The position numbers and the translations under genes were made by a program. Shown here piece after piece: positions 28,941 to 32,692 of a stretch of DNA of 32,692 bases. The DNA is from Poteriospumella lacustris (Eukaryota; Sar; Chrysophyceae; Chromulinales; Dinobryaceae). Location: contig SMOI01000349.1 of the NCBI GenBank assembly GCA_008000375.1, positions 1-32,692 of the forward strand. The letters run 5' to 3'. Below the pieces are notes generated by a model. It made no database searches, was not told the DNA's origin, and worked only from the letters and a program-made list of their open reading frames with translations. Numbering within the stretch: position 1 is the stretch's first letter; each line of letters opens with the position of its first letter.

Positions 28941-29512
28941 TGTCGTTGTTAGGAGGCGCCAGACGGTCACCGCTGCAGTCGGTCCACGTCGCGTTCCAAT
29001 CTGAATCGTCTCTGCCCTGTGCCTCGGCGAAGAGAACGGACTATCGGTGGATTGCGAGACTTGTTGTAAACCGTGGGAGGCATTGTAATCCCACCGCCGA
29101 GTCAGCCAATAAAGGAGCGAAGTCTGATCGCTGATCGCTGGCGGTCGACGAGGAGGACGACGAGGTTGAGGTAGTACAACCAGGTCCATCTAGATCCACA
29201 CTATGTATCATATAACCATTTACTTACTGGCATGTATTCTGTACATATTCTTTGTACGTTTTGATGTGATTTTATCTGCTTATTGTTGAGACTAGCGCAC
29301 ATAGTAAGTACTTCGCGTTTGTAACCGACGGATTCAGTGGATGGACAGGAGCTGGCAGAGGCTCTCTCCCAGCGCCGCGTCGCCGCCGCCTGGCGGCACC
29401 GCCGCGTCGCTCGTCGGCGTTGGGACGTCCAGTTTGCGACGCGTTCACATTGGATTGTATCCGACTCCACCTCTTGGGATCCTCTCGTTAATCACTGCTT
29501 CATTGTGCAAAC
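28941..29512. promoter_or_regulatory. Divergent region between the subtilase and ACBP genes
   Basis: 572 bases of moderate GC separate the two starts. A CCAAT element lies at about 29105 and AT-rich sequence at 29200-29300. No gene was recognised. It presumably contains both promoters and 5' UTRs. Confidence 0.45.
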
Positions 29513-29788
29513 ATGTCTGAGTTGCGAGCTGACTTCGATCGCGCGGTCAAGGCCATGAACGACCACACCGGCAGCTTGTCGAATGACACCAAGTTGAAGG
29601 CGTACGGTCTGTTCAAGCAAGCTGAGAAGGGCCCGTGCACTGGTGACCGCCCTGGATTCTTCGACCAAGTTGGCCGTGCCAAGTACGACGCGTGGAAGGC
29701 TCTTGGGGAGATGACCGCCGACCAAGCCATGACCGACTACATCGCGCTGGTCAAGGAGATCTACGGCGGCGACCTTCCTTCTGTATAA
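29513..29788 (+). CDS. Acyl-CoA-binding protein (ACBP)
   Basis: Single-exon gene of 91 residues, the canonical ACBP length. The four-helix motifs are intact: DTKLKAYGLFKQAEKGPC (the conserved Tyr and Lys of the acyl-CoA site in YGLFKQA), RPGFFDQVGRAKYDAWKALG, and MTADQAMTDYIALVKEIYGG. ACBP binds medium- and long-chain acyl-CoA thioesters in the cytosol and delivers them to lipid synthesis, oxidation and droplets. No targeting signal is seen. It ends 153 bp from the convergent gene that carries a second, very similar ACBP domain fused to an isomerase; the two domains share long identical blocks such as KQAEKGPC and RAKYDAWKALG. Confidence 0.96.
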   Translation: MSELRADFDRAVKAMNDHTGSLSNDTKLKAYGLFKQAEKGPCTGDRPGFFDQVGRAKYDAWKALGEMTADQAMTDYIALVKEIYGGDLPSV

Positions 29789-29941
29789 AGTCTTTTCATC
29801 ATTTCGGGCCTGCATTACCTTTGCCTAGCTTCATTGGCTTGTCCAGTGTCGTTGTAACGGCACTCTAGACTACGTCGCTGTCGTGAGAGAAGAAGTGTCG
29901 TGTCGAGTTCCGTTGAGTTTACAGCGACCCACAGTCACTGT

Positions 29942-31303
29942 CTACAGGTCCTTGAAGACAGGCTCCTGCTTGCTCATGACGGCCGTCGCGGCGGTTAACA
30001 GGTCGTTGCTGAGGATCATCGCACTGTTCCAGAGCTGCACCTGCTCGAGGCTCTGCGCCACCGTGTGGTCGCGGCTGAAGAGCAGACCCTCCTTGACGCC
30101 GCGCACCGTCAGCGGCGACTTCTTCGAGATTTGCTGGCTGACGGTCTGCACGTGGCGCATCATTTCTTCCTCTGTGTCGAAGGCTTGCAGCACGAGGCCC
30201 ATCTCCGCCGCCTCGGCGCCGCTAAACGTGCGACCCGTGAGGCACAGCTCAGTGGCTCGCTGCTGCCCAACGAGGCGCGGCAGCCGCTGGATGGTGCCCA
30301 TATCGGCAACGATGGCCAAGTCGATCTCCTTCACAGAGAACTGCGCGTTCTTCGTGGCGTAGCGCAGGTCGGTGGCGCAGAGCAGGTCAATACCCGCGCC
30401 GATGCAGTGGCCGGACACCGCGGCGATGACGGGCACGGGGCAGGTCTCGGCGGCCGTGACGACGGACTGCAGATAGCGAATGAACTGCTTCAAGGATTCC
30501 CTGCGACGACCCTCACACTCCACCGGCGAGAGCTGCGTCTGCAGGTTCACGAAGACGGACAGGTCCATGCCGGTGGTGAACGTGTGGTTCTCGCCGCGCA
30601 GCACGACGGCCTTGACGCGCTTGTCGCCGCCGACGACCTCCCAGCAGTGGCGCAGCTCCTCCCACATGGCCAGGTCGAAGGCATTGCCCTTCTTGGGTCG
30701 ATTTAAGGCGATGGTGGCGATGCCGTCCTCGGCAGGCAGCTGCAGCTGCATGCGCGTCAGCTGCCTCGCGACGCTCTCGCTGTACGTCGGCGACACGGGG
30801 CGTGCGAAGAGCTCTTGGAATCCACGGAGATGGAGCTTCTCTGCTGCTTCAGTGCTGGTATCGCTTGCTGTCGCTGGTGCCACCTTCTCGGTGGCCGCCG
30901 GCGCCGCCGACGATGGCACGGCCGGTAGGTCGCCGCCGAAGATGTCTTTGACGCCAGCGATATACCCCTCCATCGCTTGATCCTTCGACAGATCCCCGAG
31001 GGCCTTCCACGCGTCGTACTTGGCGCGGTTGATCATATCAAACATGCCGGGGCGAGGTCCGCTGCAAGGGCCCTTCTCGGCCTGCTTGAAGAACGCGTAC
31101 AACTTCAACTTGGCCTCGTTGGACACTGGCTTTGCAGGGGCCTTTGATTTCTCGAGGGCGTCGACAGCTTGTCTGAATGTTGCTTCAATTGTCGAATTAG
31201 CGCTGAAGGCTCTCTGTGGCAGAGAAAAGCGGCAGATCTGCGTCGTGGCTGAGCCAGCGCGATGCGATGCGGATCTCGCAGTTGTCAGGACCGTTCGGAA
31301 CAT
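29942..31303 (-). CDS. ACBP domain fused to dienoyl-CoA isomerase (ECH1-like)
   Basis: Single-exon gene of 453 residues. Residues 1-40 (MFRTVLTTARSASHRAG, RFSLPQRAFSANST) look like a mitochondrial presequence. Residues 40-125 are an ACBP domain. After an Ala/Pro/Thr linker, residues 185-450 form an enoyl-CoA hydratase/isomerase domain. All three residues of delta3,5-delta2,4-dienoyl-CoA isomerase are in place: Asp306 (GAGIDL), Glu326 (VKEID) and Asp334 (VADMGTIQRLP), which separates it from delta3-delta2 isomerases. The enzyme rearranges 3,5-dienoyl-CoA during beta-oxidation of unsaturated fatty acids with odd-numbered double bonds. Human ECI2 has an ACBP-isomerase plan, but with the other isomerase type. 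The C-terminus FKDL is not a PTS1 peroxisomal signal. The fused ACBP probably feeds substrate to the active site; that is inference. Confidence 0.93.
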   Translation of the reverse strand: MFRTVLTTARSASHRAGSATTQICRFSLPQRAFSANSTIEATFRQAVDALEKSKAPAKPVSNEAKLKLYAFFKQAEKGPCSGPRPGMFDMINRAKYDAWKALGDLSKDQAMEGYIAGVKDIFGGDLPAVPSSAAPAATEKVAPATASDTSTEAAEKLHLRGFQELFARPVSPTYSESVARQLTRMQLQLPAEDGIATIALNRPKKGNAFDLAMWEELRHCWEVVGGDKRVKAVVLRGENHTFTTGMDLSVFVNLQTQLSPVECEGRRRESLKQFIRYLQSVVTAAETCPVPVIAAVSGHCIGAGIDLLCATDLRYATKNAQFSVKEIDLAIVADMGTIQRLPRLVGQQRATELCLTGRTFSGAEAAEMGLVLQAFDTEEEMMRHVQTVSQQISKKSPLTVRGVKEGLLFSRDHTVAQSLEQVQLWNSAMILSNDLLTAATAVMSKQEPVFKDL

Positions 31304-31667
31304 GGCGATCAAAGGGACACGTGGACAGCGAAGTGACGCACCAAAAGTGATTGCACGGGGCGGTGCGATGGCTTCGGGCGGCGATATCCGCGTCGACGTC
31401 CAGCGGCGGGCGGCGGTGCGCGAAGGGGGCGCCGCGGTCACCGCCGAGGCAGCGCGCCAACGGATCGATCCGGCGCCATCGTCATCGTGTACGTCGGTGT
31501 TGCGGAAAAGTCGTCGACATATCCGGATTTACGAGATATCAGGGCGTCGTCGTTTCAGCGCTGTGGCGTAATAATAAGACTAACTAGGCTAATGAACACT
31601 GATTGCACAACTCTTCGGAGACCATTCGCCCCTGGTCACCTGCCCATCGGCTGGACACACAAGAGAC
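31304..31667. promoter_or_regulatory. Divergent region, ACBP-isomerase and glycosyltransferase-like genes
   Basis: 364 bases separate the two divergent ATGs. The isomerase frame stays open for 46 codons upstream of its ATG but without coding character. AT-richer sequence lies at 31560-31600. No other element was recognised. Confidence 0.4.
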
Positions 31668-32592
31668 ATGAATTGGAAGGAAATCGCCCTGCTCGTCGTC
31701 GTGATCAGCGCCGCCTTCCCCGGCACACGCGGACGCAGCAGCCTGCGCTACTCCCCGTTCAACTGCGGCGGGGCGACGTGGGAACTCAATTTCACGAACA
31801 GTGCCGTGATGTCCAAGCACATGATGGATTGGCTGCTGCACTGGCAGTTCGACTGCAGTGGAAAGGCGGTGTACCGGCACGTGGGCGGGCTGGGCTCGTC
31901 GTTCATGTTCGCGTCGAAGTACTTCATGGAAGGGATCGAATACCGCTCCATCTTCCGCCCAGATCACGGAAACATCGGCTGGAAATGGGCCAACCCCAAC
32001 GCGGCCAACTGCACGCTGCACAAGCAGTCGTACGACTGCTTCTCGGAGCCCATCAGCGACTGCCAGTACGCGCCGCCGGACGTCACGCGGCCCGACAGCC
32101 TCAGTCGCGAGCTCAGCCGCATCACCAGCGCCATGGCAGACAACCCGCTCGCGAGCATGGGCGCGGCGCCCAACATGGACGTCTGCACGTTCGCGCGCGT
32201 GGCGCAGAAGCCGGTGAAGTGGGTGCACGGCCACCTGATGTGGTACCTGCTGCGGCCGCGCGCAGAGTTCGCGGCCATCATCGAGCAGCGCACGCGCGAG
32301 GTGCTGAGGCAGGCGCCGCGAGGCACGCTGTCGTTGGCGATGCAGGTGCGCTCGGGCCCGCTGGACGACGGCCGCACGCCCATCACCAACCTGACCGACG
32401 TCGTGCGCATCATCGACGCCTTCGTCGCCGAGAAGGAGGCCACGCACCCGCACGCCGCGCACGCCAAGGTGGGCATCGTCTTCCTGAGCAGCGACCTGCC
32501 GGAGGTGACGTTCAGGTCGGCCGACTTCATGAACGCGCAGTACCCGCGGTCCTTCCGCTGGGTCACGGCGCACCACGTCTCGATCGTCAACC
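31668..32592 (+). CDS. Secreted glycosyltransferase-like protein (fucosyltransferase-type fold suspected), 3' partial
   Basis: ATG 31668 opens with a signal peptide (MNWKEIALLVVVISAAFPG), then a Cys-rich N-terminal domain with N-glycosylation sequons (NFTN, NCT, NLT). The C-terminal half has GTLSLAMQVRSGPLDDGR, TNLTDVVRIIDAFV and HAKVGIVFLSSDLPEV. The order of an R-containing strand, a helix and a VFLSSD strand resembles GT-B fucosyltransferases of the FUT8/NodZ type, in which the Arg binds GDP-sugar. The match is weak and the substrate unknown. Coding quality ends at about VTAHHVSIVN (32590). Beyond it the plus frame stays open to the window edge but turns His/Gly-rich and unnatural, while the expected next motif appears on the opposite strand. 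Confidence 0.55.
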
Positions 32593-32612
32593 ATGTACAC
32601 GGCCGGCGATCG

Positions 32613-32690
32613 TCAACCGGCGGCCACCATGTACACGTTGGACTTGGCGCCCAGCACGTAGTCGGCGCTGGCCAGCACCTCCACGTCCGT
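32613..32690 (-). pseudogene. Inverted coding fragment at the window end
   Basis: Read on the minus strand, these bases encode TDVEVLASADYVLGAKSNVY followed by MVAAG and a stop. This is natural-looking, GC3-rich sequence resembling the donor-binding segment of FUT8-like glycosyltransferases (D-x(3)-L-(A/S)-x-A-D-(F/Y)...S-x-V). It would be the expected continuation of the plus-strand gene that stops making sense at about 32590. At the junction, a 12-mer CGATCGTCAACC (32581, 32607) and an 11-mer CCATGTACACG (32591, 32627) are each duplicated. It is either an inversion (real or an assembly fold-back) or the end of a convergent paralogue. Confidence 0.5.
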
Positions 32691-32692
32691 CA

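Noticed and set aside
29942-31303. Peroxisomal targeting of the ACBP-isomerase fusion
   Set aside because: The C-terminus KDL is not an accepted PTS1 tripeptide, and the N-terminus looks like a mitochondrial presequence.
31584-32600. 338-codon minus-strand frame opposite the glycosyltransferase-like gene
   Set aside because: Val/Arg/His-rich shadow with the same boundaries. The plus strand has a signal peptide, sequons and normal composition.

Overview
The window is nuclear DNA of a GC-rich, gene-dense unicellular eukaryote. Genes are interrupted by short GT-AG introns (52-124 nt) and encode eukaryote-specific proteins: Mo25, ING-PHD, Nog2/GNL2, LC8 dynein light chain, profilin and Yae1. One gene, a zinc-finger DnaJ of the cyanobacterial/plastid type, appears to carry a signal peptide followed by a Phe-containing, Arg/Ser-rich leader. 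That is the layout of bipartite targeting signals in algae with complex (secondary) plastids. I therefore infer an alga of the stramenopile/haptophyte/cryptophyte kind; the species cannot be named from the sequence.

Layout. 1-980 (+): 3' part of an EngB/YihA GTPase gene. 1387-3935 (-): large secreted protein of unknown function. 4208-6572 (-): Mo25-like scaffold with a long low-complexity tail. 7266-8120 (+): oil-body-associated (DUF1264) protein. 8234-9472 (-): Rieske choline-monooxygenase-like oxygenase. 9473-13668: about 4 kb without an intact gene, AT-richer at both ends, with a frame-broken kelch-like sequence near 11.4-12.3 kb. 13669-15645 (+): leucine-rich F-box-like protein. 15677-16666 (-): two profilin domains in one chain. 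17215-17556 (-): LC8. 18033-19682 (+): Nog2 GTPase. 19836-20584 (-): ING-family PHD protein. 21056-22532 (+): DnaJ. 22773-23588 (-): Yae1. 23839-28940 (-): membrane-anchored subtilase. 29513-29788 (+): acyl-CoA-binding protein (ACBP). 29942-31303 (-): ACBP fused to dienoyl-CoA isomerase. 31668-end (+): secreted glycosyltransferase-like protein, running into an apparent inversion breakpoint in the last about 110 bases.

Neighbours mostly alternate in strand. Convergent pairs end 31-406 bp apart and divergent pairs share 360-690 bp upstream regions. The contents look mostly like unrelated housekeeping genes. There is a loose lipid theme: a lipid-droplet protein, an ACBP, and an ACBP-isomerase fusion whose ACBP domain closely resembles the free ACBP next to it.

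The most notable items are the tandem profilin, the ACBP-ECH1 fusion beside a free ACBP, introns built from a TGTGTCGC tandem repeat in two unrelated genes, the putative plastid leader on DnaJ, and the repeated reading-frame breaks confined to the longest, most GC-rich genes. Those breaks are either assembly indels or real decay. I found no tRNA, rRNA, CRISPR array or transposon that I could support.
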